From: JAUMBM01 sp964645715
GTDB lineage: Bacteria > Bacteroidota > Bacteroidia > Chitinophagales > Saprospiraceae
Direction of reading: 5' to 3'
DNA length: 64,000 bases
NCBI GenBank assembly: GCA_964645715.1
Contig: CAZYAO010000015.1
Location: 1-64,000 of the forward strand
The translations under genes were made by a program, and so were the position numbers. Shown here in pieces: positions 36,976 to 45,736 of the stretch. Under the pieces are notes generated by a model. It had not been told where the DNA came from and made no database searches. It saw only the letters and a program-made list of their open reading frames with translations. Each line of letters begins with the position of its first letter. The stretch's first letter is position 1.

Positions 36976-37803
36976 ATGAAAAAAATCACATGGATTGTAT
37001 TGACGGCTGCACTGGCAGTGCTGCTGGGGGCTTGCGAGCCTGTGAGTGATCCGGAAATAGTGCTGCCCTCTCTGCCCGAGGCGCCGACCTTTAGCTGGCG
37101 TTATGTTGAGGGGGATTCCAACAGGGTTGTGGTAACGGACAATTCAGCGGCCTATTTCAGCCGTGTCTGGTCTTGTCCGGGGGGATTTCCTGAGCGTTCA
37201 TCGGAGGTGAGCGATACTATCTTCTTTCGCCTGGCAGGGCAGTACACAATCACCTTGCATGCTGCGGCTACTGGTGGTGCGGGGGTGGCCTCGGCAAGCC
37301 AACAGTTGACCATACCGCGTGATGCTGTACAGGGGTGTAGTGATATCATGGAAAAATTGGCTGGTGGCTGCGATGATGATGATTATCGTTGCTGGACATT
37401 CAGCAGTGTGGCAGCAGCCATCGCGGTGGGCCCAACGCCTGGTTCTACAGAGTGGTATACCTCGCCGGTCAATGGATTGCAGGCGGCTCAGTATGATGAT
37501 TCTTTTTGCTTTTATTTTAAAAACAGCCGCTTTGTGTATGTCAACAACGGCACGACAGTGGATCCCTGGAATGGCTATGTTCCGGTGCCTTTCGACCCGC
37601 CAACCAACTGGAACTATACCCTTATTCCCGGCGGGGGTGAAAATGGAGAATTGCGTATAGAGCTGCCAACGGGCGCCTTTATGGGGGTCTGGGATGCTTC
37701 CAATATTTATGATATTGTTTCTCTGACCGATCAGCAACTGATTGTCCGCACACCCTTTCTCAATGGGGGTGGGTGGTTTCAGTTGATTTTTGTATCCAAT
37801 TAA
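36976..37803 (+). CDS. Surface lipoprotein with PKD-like domain, probable glycan-binding protein
   Basis: The 275-aa protein has a lipoprotein signal (LAVLLGAC). Residues about 35-115 look like a PKD/Ig domain. The C-terminal half (about 120-275) contains CDDDDYRCWTF and an aromatic-rich stretch, but I do not recognise a named family. Its place directly after susD and before the GH16 gene is that of SusE/SusF-type surface glycan-binding proteins, so a binding role is the likeliest. No catalytic motif is apparent. Confidence 0.7.
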   Translation: MKKITWIVLTAALAVLLGACEPVSDPEIVLPSLPEAPTFSWRYVEGDSNRVVVTDNSAAYFSRVWSCPGGFPERSSEVSDTIFFRLAGQYTITLHAAATGGAGVASASQQLTIPRDAVQGCSDIMEKLAGGCDDDDYRCWTFSSVAAAIAVGPTPGSTEWYTSPVNGLQAAQYDDSFCFYFKNSRFVYVNNGTTVDPWNGYVPVPFDPPTNWNYTLIPGGGENGELRIELPTGAFMGVWDASNIYDIVSLTDQQLIVRTPFLNGGGWFQLIFVSN

Positions 37804-37814
37804 TTGATCATATC

Positions 37815-39026
37815 ATGTTGTCTAAGCCAATGAGTACATTCCTTTTTTGCAGCCTGCTACTGGCACATACGGCCTGTGTTCCTGCTGATAGCAATGGGGA
37901 AGCCAGTTCGCTGCCGCCGCCGGTGCTTTCGCTGAGCGATCAGTCATTTACCGAAGGTAATGGCGGCACCCTTAAAATTAGTATCCCCCTGAAGCTGGAG
38001 GGTCTCTTGCTCAGCAATGCAGTTGTCGACTACCACACAGAGGGCGGAAGCGCTACGCCGGATGTCGATTTTGTCTCCGTCGATGATGGTAAGGTGTTGT
38101 TTTCGCCTACTCGGCGGGAGGTGGCCATTGAGCTCACGCTCATCGCTGACGGTAGCATCGAAGAGGCCGAGGATTTTTTCATCGTCTTCAGCAATCCACG
38201 CAATCTGGAGATGCCTGTCAGCCGGCTTCGCATTACTATCAACGATGATGATGAAGAGGAAAATCCTTACAACATTCCACAGTCTGGCTATACATCCCCC
38301 GAGAGCTACCCGGGCATGACACTGGTCTGGCGCGATGAATTTTCCGGCGACCAACTGGATGAAAGCAGCTGGCAGCACGAAATAGGCACGGGTAATAATG
38401 GCTGGGGCAACAACGAATTGCAGTTCTACCAGCCACAAAATACGTTCCTGCACGAGGGCCACTTGCTGATTGAGGCTCGCAGGGAGAGTGTTGGGGGTCG
38501 CAATTTCACTTCTTCGCGCATCATTACCCGGGGTCGGCGTGAGTTCCGCTACGGCCGCATCGATATCCGGGCTGCACTGCCGGAAGGACAGGGAATCTGG
38601 CCTGCTCTCTGGATGCTCGGTCGCAATATCAACCAGGTGGGTTGGCCTGCCTGTGGTGAGATTGACATCATGGAGCTGGTAGGTCACCAGCCGGGCCGTA
38701 TTCATGGCACGGCTCACTTCGGGGCTTCTTTTGCGCAGCATCAGGAGAGTGGCGGCTCAACTGCACTCAGCGGTGGCCGCAAATTCAGCGAGGAGTTCCA
38801 CGTGTTTTCAATCGTATGGCGCGAAAATACGATAACTTGGTTGCTCAATGACCAGCCATTTTATTCGCTCACGTCTCAGGATGTTGGTGCCGCACCTTGG
38901 CCATTCAACCAGCCGTTTTTCTTCATCTTCAATGTGGCCGTGGGGGGCAATTGGCCGGGTGCTCCCGATAATACAACTGTTTTCCCGCAGCGCATGATTG
39001 TCGATTATGTGCGGGTTTTCAATTAA
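37815..39026 (+). CDS. GH16 endo-beta-glucanase (laminarinase-like) lipoprotein
   Basis: The product is 403 aa from the ATG at 37815, giving a lipoprotein signal with Cys21. A Calx-beta-like domain occupies about 35-145 (FTEGNGGTLKISIPL; ATPDVDFVSVDDG). The GH16 domain follows with the catalytic motif GEIDIMELVG: nucleophile Glu282, Asp284, acid/base Glu287. The extra residue (ExDxxE) marks the laminarinase/beta-1,3-glucanase subgroups. The downstream segment FNVAVGGNWPG is typical of the same group. It supplies the enzyme that defines this locus as laminarin or related beta-1,3-glucan use. Confidence 0.92.
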   Translation: MLSKPMSTFLFCSLLLAHTACVPADSNGEASSLPPPVLSLSDQSFTEGNGGTLKISIPLKLEGLLLSNAVVDYHTEGGSATPDVDFVSVDDGKVLFSPTRREVAIELTLIADGSIEEAEDFFIVFSNPRNLEMPVSRLRITINDDDEEENPYNIPQSGYTSPESYPGMTLVWRDEFSGDQLDESSWQHEIGTGNNGWGNNELQFYQPQNTFLHEGHLLIEARRESVGGRNFTSSRIITRGRREFRYGRIDIRAALPEGQGIWPALWMLGRNINQVGWPACGEIDIMELVGHQPGRIHGTAHFGASFAQHQESGGSTALSGGRKFSEEFHVFSIVWRENTITWLLNDQPFYSLTSQDVGAAPWPFNQPFFFIFNVAVGGNWPGAPDNTTVFPQRMIVDYVRVFN

Positions 39027-39035
39027 TGTCCGTTA

Positions 39036-39107
39036 TTGATTTTTAAAAAAATCAACACTAGGCATTTTTTATGAGCACTTTTGGCGGCGAAAGCCGCCAA
39101 AAGTGCT
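39036..39107. terminator. Double hairpin element, site D (bidirectional)
   Basis: An A/T hairpin with arms TTGATTTTT (39036-39044) and its complement (39047-39055) is followed after 18 nt by a second hairpin. The second has 15-nt arms at 39074-39088 and 39093-39107 around a GAAA loop and is followed by six T. The core TTTTGGCGGC-GAAA-GCCGCCAAAA is almost the same as site A. It lies between the converging GH16 and adhesin genes and would terminate both. Confidence 0.8.
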
Positions 39108-39135
39108 TTTTTATGGCTTTTTACAAGTAAAAAAC

Positions 39136-42100
39136 CTAGCGCATGAGCGTCAGCTCACCTTTCAGCAGCAATTGCTGGCCAGTAATTGTCTCTATCTCTG
39201 CGTAGTATACATATACACCTGCATTCATGGGCTCACCGCGGAAGTTACCGTCCCAACCGTAGGTAGGATCATTGGGCGCAAAGTCAGCCGCTTCATACAG
39301 GCGGTCACCCCAGCGATTGTATATCTGGAGGCGATGAACAATCCTGACACCAGGGCCACTGAATATGAAGAGGCGGTCGTTGACGCCGTCCTGATTGGGA
39401 GAGAAGGCTGAAGGGATATACACTTCTACTGTCTCATCAACTGTGATACGTACCCAGTCGCTGGCAACGCAGCCGTTGGCATCAGTGGCAGTGAGCTGGT
39501 AAAGGGTGGTCTCCAGCGGACTTACATGTGTAATCAGGGAGTCAGGCCGGCTCACTGTAGCCAGTGGAGTCCAGCGCCAGCTGGCCGGCACAAAATTGAG
39601 CAGCGCTTCCAGTTTGATACTATCGCCCAGCTGTATCGTTTCATCGGGCCCCAAATCAACTATCAGCTCGCTAGGAGCACTGATGGCTACCGGCTGCGTC
39701 ACTGAACAATCGTTGTCATCCTGGATGATCAGGTTGTAAGATCCGGCGCTCAGGTCGGGAATGTTTGTTGGCAGCGTATTAAGCTGCTGGAAAAACAGGC
39801 CGTCTACACTGAACTCGTACGGTGGGCTACCGCCGCTGATGCTGCTGATTTGTAGCAGCCCGGCATTGCTGCCCTGGCATCCTGTGGTGATTCCCGTAGC
39901 CGTAACGGTAATGGCCGGAGGGGATAACAATTGTAGCTGAGCTGTATCGCGACAGCCCGCAGCGTCGGTTACCACAACCGAATAAGCCTGTCCGCCTGCC
40001 AGGTTGCTCGCCGCAGTTGTCGTGCTGCCGTTGCTCCAGCTGAAAGTATAAGGTGGAAACCCGTTACTAGCGCTGGCAAGGGCTGCACCATCGCTGCTGT
40101 CGGCACAACTAAGATTGAAACCATCGTAGTTGCTGGTAGCTGTAGCATTGGCGGTAACACGGCTGATGTTGACGCTGGCTGTACCGCTCAACTGCACAGG
40201 ACAGCTAATGCCGGAGGCAGTGGCGGCCAGCAGACTGTAGGTGGTATTGATTGTCGGGGTGACACTGATTGACTGACCATCGACTGCTCCGCTGATAATA
40301 AACGGCAAGTTAATACCATCACCCAGCGTTACATCAAATACCAAGGCACCACCCAGGTTGAGCGTGAGGCTTGCCGGCTGACCGGGGCAGATGTTGCCGC
40401 CGCCACTCAGAGAGGCTGTCAGAGCCGGGTAAAAACTCAGGTTGACAAATACGGTGGAATCACAGCCTGTACTCGCTGCACCATTTAGCACAACCGTTCC
40501 CTGCGGATTAGCAGCGCTGAATGTCTGTCCACCCACAACGATTTGGCCACCCTGACAGAGGGTGGTATTGAGGCTGGAGGTCGCCGGCTGGCGGAAACTC
40601 AGGCTTACGTTGACGATGGAATCGCAGCCAAACTGACTGGCACCGGCCAGGATTACGCTGCCGGATGGATTGGAGGCACTGAAGATCTGTCCGCCCAGAC
40701 TTAGCTGCTCCCCAGGACATAGCAGTCTGCTTAGTGTACCTACCGCGGGCTGCCGAAAACTTAAGCTAACCTGAATGATGGAGTCGCAGCCATTGACAGA
40801 AGCAGCGGGGAGTGTGACAGTACCCTGTGGGTTGGCAGCATTAAATGTTTGTCCGCCAACGACCAGCGAGGCGCCCGGACACAAGACAGGGCTCAGGCTG
40901 GAAGTCGCAGGTGCATAGAAACTGAGGTTGACTTGTACCAGCGAATCGCATCCTTGCCGGGAAGCTCCGGGTAGTAGCACGCTACCTGTGGGGTTGGAAG
41001 CCGTAAATGTCTGCCCGCCCACAGTCAGGCTTCCGCCCGGGCATAAACGCGGCGCGGCAAGCCCGACAGCCACTGGCAGTATGCTGAGGTTTACGTTGAC
41101 AATGGAATCACAGCCGTTGCTGCTGCTGAGCACTACAGTCCCTGCCGGACGGCTGGCACCAAAAATTTCTCCGCCAATCGTTACCGTCTGCCCGTCGCAC
41201 AGGCTGTCTGTATAGTTGAATACCGCCGGTGGGAAGAAACTGAGGGCCACGCTTACGAGTGTATCACAACTGCCCTGACCAGGCAGCAGTACGCTGCCAA
41301 CAGGACGGCTTTCATTGAAAATCTCACTGCCAACCTGTAAAGATTCTCCCGGACAAAGCCGTGGGTTGAGGTTGCGTACTAGATTGGGCAGTACAGTCAG
41401 ACTGTCCTGCTGGTTGAGGTTATTGTTGATACACCGCTGGTCGCTCAGGAATTTGAAGTCCAGCAGGTAAGCACCTGCCGACAGAGGACCGGCACAAATA
41501 GTTATCGTGTCAACGAGCTGTGAAGAACTGAACAGGCGGTTGATGGTGTCTGTACCCGATATAATACTATAGAAGAGCTGGAAAGGTGGCTGTCCTGTGA
41601 AACGCACCGGAATGCGCGCGCATTCATTGGGACAGATGCGGGGCTGGCTTGTTTCAACGGTTACTCCTGGCAGCGGGGCACCTGCTTCAATGGTGACAGA
41701 AGAAATAAACACACATCCCAAGGCGTCGGTGATGGTAACACTGTATGCGCCAGGCGACAGATTGCTGATGACAGAGTCTTGCACGCCATTGCTCCAGTTG
41801 TACAGGTAAGGTGCCTGTCCGCCGGGAATCGAAACAATGCTGCCGTCAGCAGCATCCTCACAACTTTCGTAGGTAATGTTGAGAATCGCAGGCAGGGTGC
41901 AGCTGCTGACGGGTACGCTGAGTTCACAGCTGCTTTCACAACCGTTAGCATCCCGGACTTTCATGATGTAGTCGCCGGCAAGCAGGTCGCTGAGGGTAGC
42001 ATTACCCGCCAGCGCGACGTTCTGTGTCTGATTGGTGGCGCCCAGCAGGTTAATCTGATAGGGAGCCGTACCACCTGAAATACTGACCTGAATTCTGCCG

Positions 42101-45100
42101 TTACTGATAAATGGTCCGGTCGCTGGTTGCAGGAGACTGCAATTGATGACGAGCAAGGGCGGTGCCGTCAACTGGGTAGCTATTTCCGTTGTACAACCGT
42201 CGCCGTCGGTGATGGTTGCACTATAACTACCGTCTCCCAGCATGCTCAGCTGGTTGAGTCCGTCATAGATATTGTTGCTCCAGTCATAGAAGTAGGGAGG
42301 ACTGCCTCCGTTGATGACTACAGACAGCGTTCCGTTGTTATCACCGCTGCAGCGGGGAGGGGTGGCATTGAGGCTGGCCGTCAGGGAACAACCGGAGACG
42401 GGTATAGTCAGTGTACAGCTGTCACTGCAGTTGTTGCTATCAATGAGGCTGATACTGATATCTCCGCCGCGCAGGTTGGACAGTTCTACCGCGCCGGCAG
42501 CGGAGACACTGACTTCGGTGGTGTCATTGCCTGCGATATACCGCAGCAAATAAGGTGCTACGCCACCCGCTACTGTCAGCTGGGCACTGCCATCCTGGCT
42601 GGCAGGGCCACTTGCCGGATTACCAACACTACAGCTTAGGCTGAGCGGGAGCGGTTGTAAGATAAGTGCACTGTCGATTCGCTGGCAGCCCAGTGAGTCG
42701 GTCACACTGAGTAAATAGGTGCCGGCTATCAGGTTGAGCAAACTATCATTCTGTACCTGATTACTCCATTGAAAGCTGACAGGCTGGTAAGCTCCTGTAA
42801 CACTGACAATGGCAGTGCCATCAGCTAGGCCGTTACAACTTACGTCTGTACTTGTAATACTACTCACCAGATTGCCACAAAGAACAAATCCTCCTGAAAT
42901 GCTGCAGTCGTTAGCATCGCTCAGCAATACGTAATAGTAGTCTGCAGGTAGGTTTCGCAGGGTGTCAATACCAGCAGTGTCTGACAAGATGGTATAGCTG
43001 ACGGTATCGCCAACTGCTGGAATGATAAACAGTGTGTAGGGTGCCAACCCATTGCCAAAGGCTATGGAAGCGCTACCGTCATACGCACCAGGTCCGCTGG
43101 CAGGTTGCAATACGGTCATGGTCAGCGTCATGGAAGGAAGTGTACTCAGCACTACGGTGTCCGTGGCACTACAACCTGCTTCATCGATGACGGTGAGTAT
43201 ATAGGTACCGGCCAATAGATTGCGCAGTGTATCGAGACCATCCAGTGAATCGACGTTCCAGTTGTAAGTGAGTAGACCCGTTGCACCTGCTACAGCCGTG
43301 TTGATTTGACCGTCTGCAGAACCATGGCAATCACTGATGCTGCCCTGCATATCCAATTGCAATTGGCAGTTGGGAGAAGCTATGATGAAATTGCAGGTCG
43401 ATACACATCCGTTGGCATCACTCAGCTCAAGGGTGTACCCGCCAGGGTTGAGTGCTGACAGAGTAGCGATGCCTGCATTGGCCACAGGCTGGCTGCCGTT
43501 GGTAGGACCGCTGTAAATGAGCAGGTAAGGCTCACTACCACCACTGACGGCGATGGAGGCAGCTCCGTCACCGGCACCGGGTGAACTTACAGGATTCAAC
43601 TGACTGCAACCAAGATTGACAGGATCCGGATCGTCCAAAAAGATACTGCCCGTGCTGCTGCATCCGTTGGCATCTGTCACTACTACCGTGTAGTTGCCGG
43701 ACGGCAAATCAGTAGGCGACTGCAGGCCATCGAGCAGGTCGTTGTTCCAGTCAAATGTATAGCCGCCCAAACCGTCGATAACTACATTCAGCGTTCCGTC
43801 TTCGGCGCCTGCACAAGATGGATCGGCCGTAGACACCACATTTACGACAGGCGGCTGGCTTACCTCCAGCGTTACTTCTGTCAGCTCCGAAAAGCAGTCG
43901 CCACTACCCAGATTGGCATAGATGACATTGCTTCCGCTGGTATAACTGTCAGGAGTTAATATGGGGTTATTGGCATTAATGTCCTGATAAAAAATTACAA
44001 TTGCTGTATTGAGTGCTCCCTGTATGGCGGGTATAGCTTCCGTGAGATCAAATATCGCCTGTCCGTTGCCTTGGTTACAGGCCGTGAGGGAAGCCGGATT
44101 GGCAACCGGGGTTTCAACGCTGGTGATGGTTACTGTTGGCAGCGGGCTTGGAATAAAACTGCAGGCCAGCGATTCGTTGATAATCTCGGTGATGGTAAAG
44201 GTGGTGGTTTCAGTCACCGTAAATACCAGCTCTGAAAGATTGGTCAGCCCGTTATAGGTTAACAGTTCGCTACCAGCAGCACTGACAGTTTCCAGACTTA
44301 TGCCGTAGCTGTTGCCATCATCGGGCAGCGTAATAAACAAGGTAATCTCACTACTACCGCAGACGAGTGTCTCTGAAGCAGTGAGGCCCAGCGGTTGCGG
44401 ACTGCTGAGCAAGCTGAGCGTAACCGCAACGGGCTCAGAATTACATCCGTCGGGACTTTCAACCGTGGCATATACCGTTGTGGCGTTGGCCGTGTTATAG
44501 TTTGCAGGATCTGCGATCGCATTTTGTGCTGCTGCATCGCTAAACCAATTGACAGTATAACCATTACCTCCGTTGACGGTAGTCTCTACACTTGTAAGAT
44601 CAAAATTGGCGCCACCCGATGGCAGCGGACAAGCAGTAATCGAGGCAGGCTGTCCTACCGGATTAGCCACAATGGTTACGGTAAAGGATTCTTCAGCTGA
44701 ACAACCTTGTTCACCCGCATACGCATACAAGGTAGTCGTATTGTTGATTACCTGTCCAGGCTCAAAAGTGCTGCCACCGCCACCCGGCTGGGTGTAGTAG
44801 GCTGCATCACCGAGGTTACTACCGCTTATAGCCGGCAGGGTATAGCTGCCACAGGCACTCAGATCAGCTATTGCGTCAATACTTGGCCCTGGCACCAATG
44901 CCAAATCAATGGCCAGGGGAGCTGCAGGACAACCATTGAAAGTTACAACAGCATATACGACAGCCACACCTGCGGTATAGCTTTCGGGGGTAAATATTTC
45001 TGTGTTCAGGGATTCATTGGTAAACCAGCTGATAATTCCCTGCCCGCCCGTGATGGTATTCGTCAGGCTACTGAGGTTAAATACCGCCTGTCCGTCGCCG

Positions 45101-45636
45101 TCGGCATCGCAGCTTTCCAGTGGGCCGGCAGGATTGGCAGTACCCGAGGGCAGCACGGTCAGCGTGATGGCCAGCGGAGCAGAAGCACAAGGAGCCTCAC
45201 CCACGACCACGTAGATCGTACCACCTGAACTAAAAAAGGAGGCGGGATTTTGTATAGGCTGTGTGAGGGACTGATTGAGATACCAGCCGACGGGCAGTCC
45301 GCTGCCGCCGTTGACGATGTCGTCAAACTGTGTCAGGTCGAATACGGCACCTCCGGTGGGAAGCGCGCACAATTCCAGCGAAGCGGCAGGCACCGGCTGT
45401 GCTACTGGTGGTTCTTCAACCACTACGGTGATTGTAGCCATATCGGGTGGGCAATCAGCCTGTCCCTGCACAGTATAGGTGAAATTATAAGTTCCCGGGG
45501 GTACATTCTGAAAAGAAACTGCCGCCGGGTTGGCCAGCGAAACGGGGGCATTGTTGACATTACTCCAGGTACCACCCGGCGTCGGATTGCCCAGCAACAG
45601 TTGGGGTAGGTTGGCCTGACCACCGTTGCTGCAGAC
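39136..45636 (-). CDS. Giant SprB-repeat adhesin, C-terminal part, interrupted by the scaffold gap
   Basis: About 2,166 codons are visible from the gap to the stop. In order they hold Ig-like repeats, alternating SprB-type repeats (for example ending GNYTVVVTDANGC, near 43,650-43,850), a block of six 50-residue repeats at about 40,420-41,390, another SprB repeat, and a gliding/CHU-type C-terminal domain. That domain (IPSAFSPNQDGVNDRLFIF; IYNRWGDRLYE) targets the protein for type IX secretion and surface attachment. SprB-type proteins act as mobile cell-surface adhesins in gliding. It continues across the gap into the segment starting at 47384. Confidence 0.9.
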   Translation of the reverse strand, partial: VCSNGGQANLPQLLLGNPTPGGTWSNVNNAPVSLANPAAVSFQNVPPGTYNFTYTVQGQADCPPDMATITVVVEEPPVAQPVPAASLELCALPTGGAVFDLTQFDDIVNGGSGLPVGWYLNQSLTQPIQNPASFFSSGGTIYVVVGEAPCASAPLAITLTVLPSGTANPAGPLESCDADGDGQAVFNLSSLTNTITGGQGIISWFTNESLNTEIFTPESYTAGVAVVYAVVTFNGCPAAPLAIDLALVPGPSIDAIADLSACGSYTLPAISGSNLGDAAYYTQPGGGGSTFEPGQVINNTTTLYAYAGEQGCSAEESFTVTIVANPVGQPASITACPLPSGGANFDLTSVETTVNGGNGYTVNWFSDAAAQNAIADPANYNTANATTVYATVESPDGCNSEPVAVTLSLLSSPQPLGLTASETLVCGSSEITLFITLPDDGNSYGISLETVSAAGSELLTYNGLTNLSELVFTVTETTTFTITEIINESLACSFIPSPLPTVTITSVETPVANPASLTACNQGNGQAIFDLTEAIPAIQGALNTAIVIFYQDINANNPILTPDSYTSGSNVIYANLGSGDCFSELTEVTLEVSQPPVVNVVSTADPSCAGAEDGTLNVVIDGLGGYTFDWNNDLLDGLQSPTDLPSGNYTVVVTDANGCSSTGSIFLDDPDPVNLGCSQLNPVSSPGAGDGAASIAVSGGSEPYLLIYSGPTNGSQPVANAGIATLSALNPGGYTLELSDANGCVSTCNFIIASPNCQLQLDMQGSISDCHGSADGQINTAVAGATGLLTYNWNVDSLDGLDTLRNLLAGTYILTVIDEAGCSATDTVVLSTLPSMTLTMTVLQPASGPGAYDGSASIAFGNGLAPYTLFIIPAVGDTVSYTILSDTAGIDTLRNLPADYYYVLLSDANDCSISGGFVLCGNLVSSITSTDVSCNGLADGTAIVSVTGAYQPVSFQWSNQVQNDSLLNLIAGTYLLSVTDSLGCQRIDSALILQPLPLSLSCSVGNPASGPASQDGSAQLTVAGGVAPYLLRYIAGNDTTEVSVSAAGAVELSNLRGGDISISLIDSNNCSDSCTLTIPVSGCSLTASLNATPPRCSGDNNGTLSVVINGGSPPYFYDWSNNIYDGLNQLSMLGDGSYSATITDGDGCTTEIATQLTAPPLLVINCSLLQPATGPFISNGRIQVSISGGTAPYQINLLGATNQTQNVALAGNATLSDLLAGDYIMKVRDANGCESSCELSVPVSSCTLPAILNITYESCEDAADGSIVSIPGGQAPYLYNWSNGVQDSVISNLSPGAYSVTITDALGCVFISSVTIEAGAPLPGVTVETSQPRICPNECARIPVRFTGQPPFQLFYSIISGTDTINRLFSSSQLVDTITICAGPLSAGAYLLDFKFLSDQRCINNNLNQQDSLTVLPNLVRNLNPRLCPGESLQVGSEIFNESRPVGSVLLPGQGSCDTLVSVALSFFPPAVFNYTDSLCDGQTVTIGGEIFGASRPAGTVVLSSSNGCDSIVNVNLSILPVAVGLAAPRLCPGGSLTVGGQTFTASNPTGSVLLPGASRQGCDSLVQVNLSFYAPATSSLSPVLCPGASLVVGGQTFNAANPQGTVTLPAASVNGCDSIIQVSLSFRQPAVGTLSRLLCPGEQLSLGGQIFSASNPSGSVILAGASQFGCDSIVNVSLSFRQPATSSLNTTLCQGGQIVVGGQTFSAANPQGTVVLNGAASTGCDSTVFVNLSFYPALTASLSGGGNICPGQPASLTLNLGGALVFDVTLGDGINLPFIISGAVDGQSISVTPTINTTYSLLAATASGISCPVQLSGTASVNISRVTANATATSNYDGFNLSCADSSDGAALASASNGFPPYTFSWSNGSTTTAASNLAGGQAYSVVVTDAAGCRDTAQLQLLSPPAITVTATGITTGCQGSNAGLLQISSISGGSPPYEFSVDGLFFQQLNTLPTNIPDLSAGSYNLIIQDDNDCSVTQPVAISAPSELIVDLGPDETIQLGDSIKLEALLNFVPASWRWTPLATVSRPDSLITHVSPLETTLYQLTATDANGCVASDWVRITVDETVEVYIPSAFSPNQDGVNDRLFIFSGPGVRIVHRLQIYNRWGDRLYEAADFAPNDPTYGWDGNFRGEPMNAGVYVYYAEIETITGQQLLLKGELTLMR
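40420..41390 (-). repeat. Six tandem 50-residue repeats inside the adhesin
   Basis: Six copies of a module of about 50 residues follow each other, each with a pattern like LCPG-SL-VGGQTF--ANPQGTV-L-----GCDS-V-VNLSF. Copies three to six (coding strand order) are the most alike and share GGQ(T/I)F and NP-G(S/T)V. The block looks like an internal expansion in an otherwise mixed Ig/SprB array, and is a likely source of length variation and of assembly trouble. Confidence 0.8.
45582..45636. repeat. 55-nt sequence repeated on the other side of the scaffold gap
   Basis: This segment, starting TCGGATTGCCCAGC and ending GTTGCTGCAGAC, is identical to 45737-45791. Both copies encode the same residues, GGQANLPQLLLGNP on the minus strand. 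The best explanation is two contig ends that overlap by 55 nt but were scaffolded with Ns, and not a biological repeat. Confidence 0.85.
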
Positions 45637-45736
45637 NNNNNNNNNNNNNNNNNNNNNNNNNNNNNNNNNNNNNNNNNNNNNNNNNNNNNNNNNNNNNNNN
45701 NNNNNNNNNNNNNNNNNNNNNNNNNNNNNNNNNNNN
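45637..45736. other. Scaffold gap of 100 N within the adhesin gene
   Basis: Exactly 100 undetermined bases, the conventional size for a gap of unknown length. Removing the Ns plus one copy of the flanking 55-nt duplicate deletes 155 nt and joins the two adhesin frames, giving 8,094 nt from 47384 to 39136, an exact multiple of three. Confidence 0.95.
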
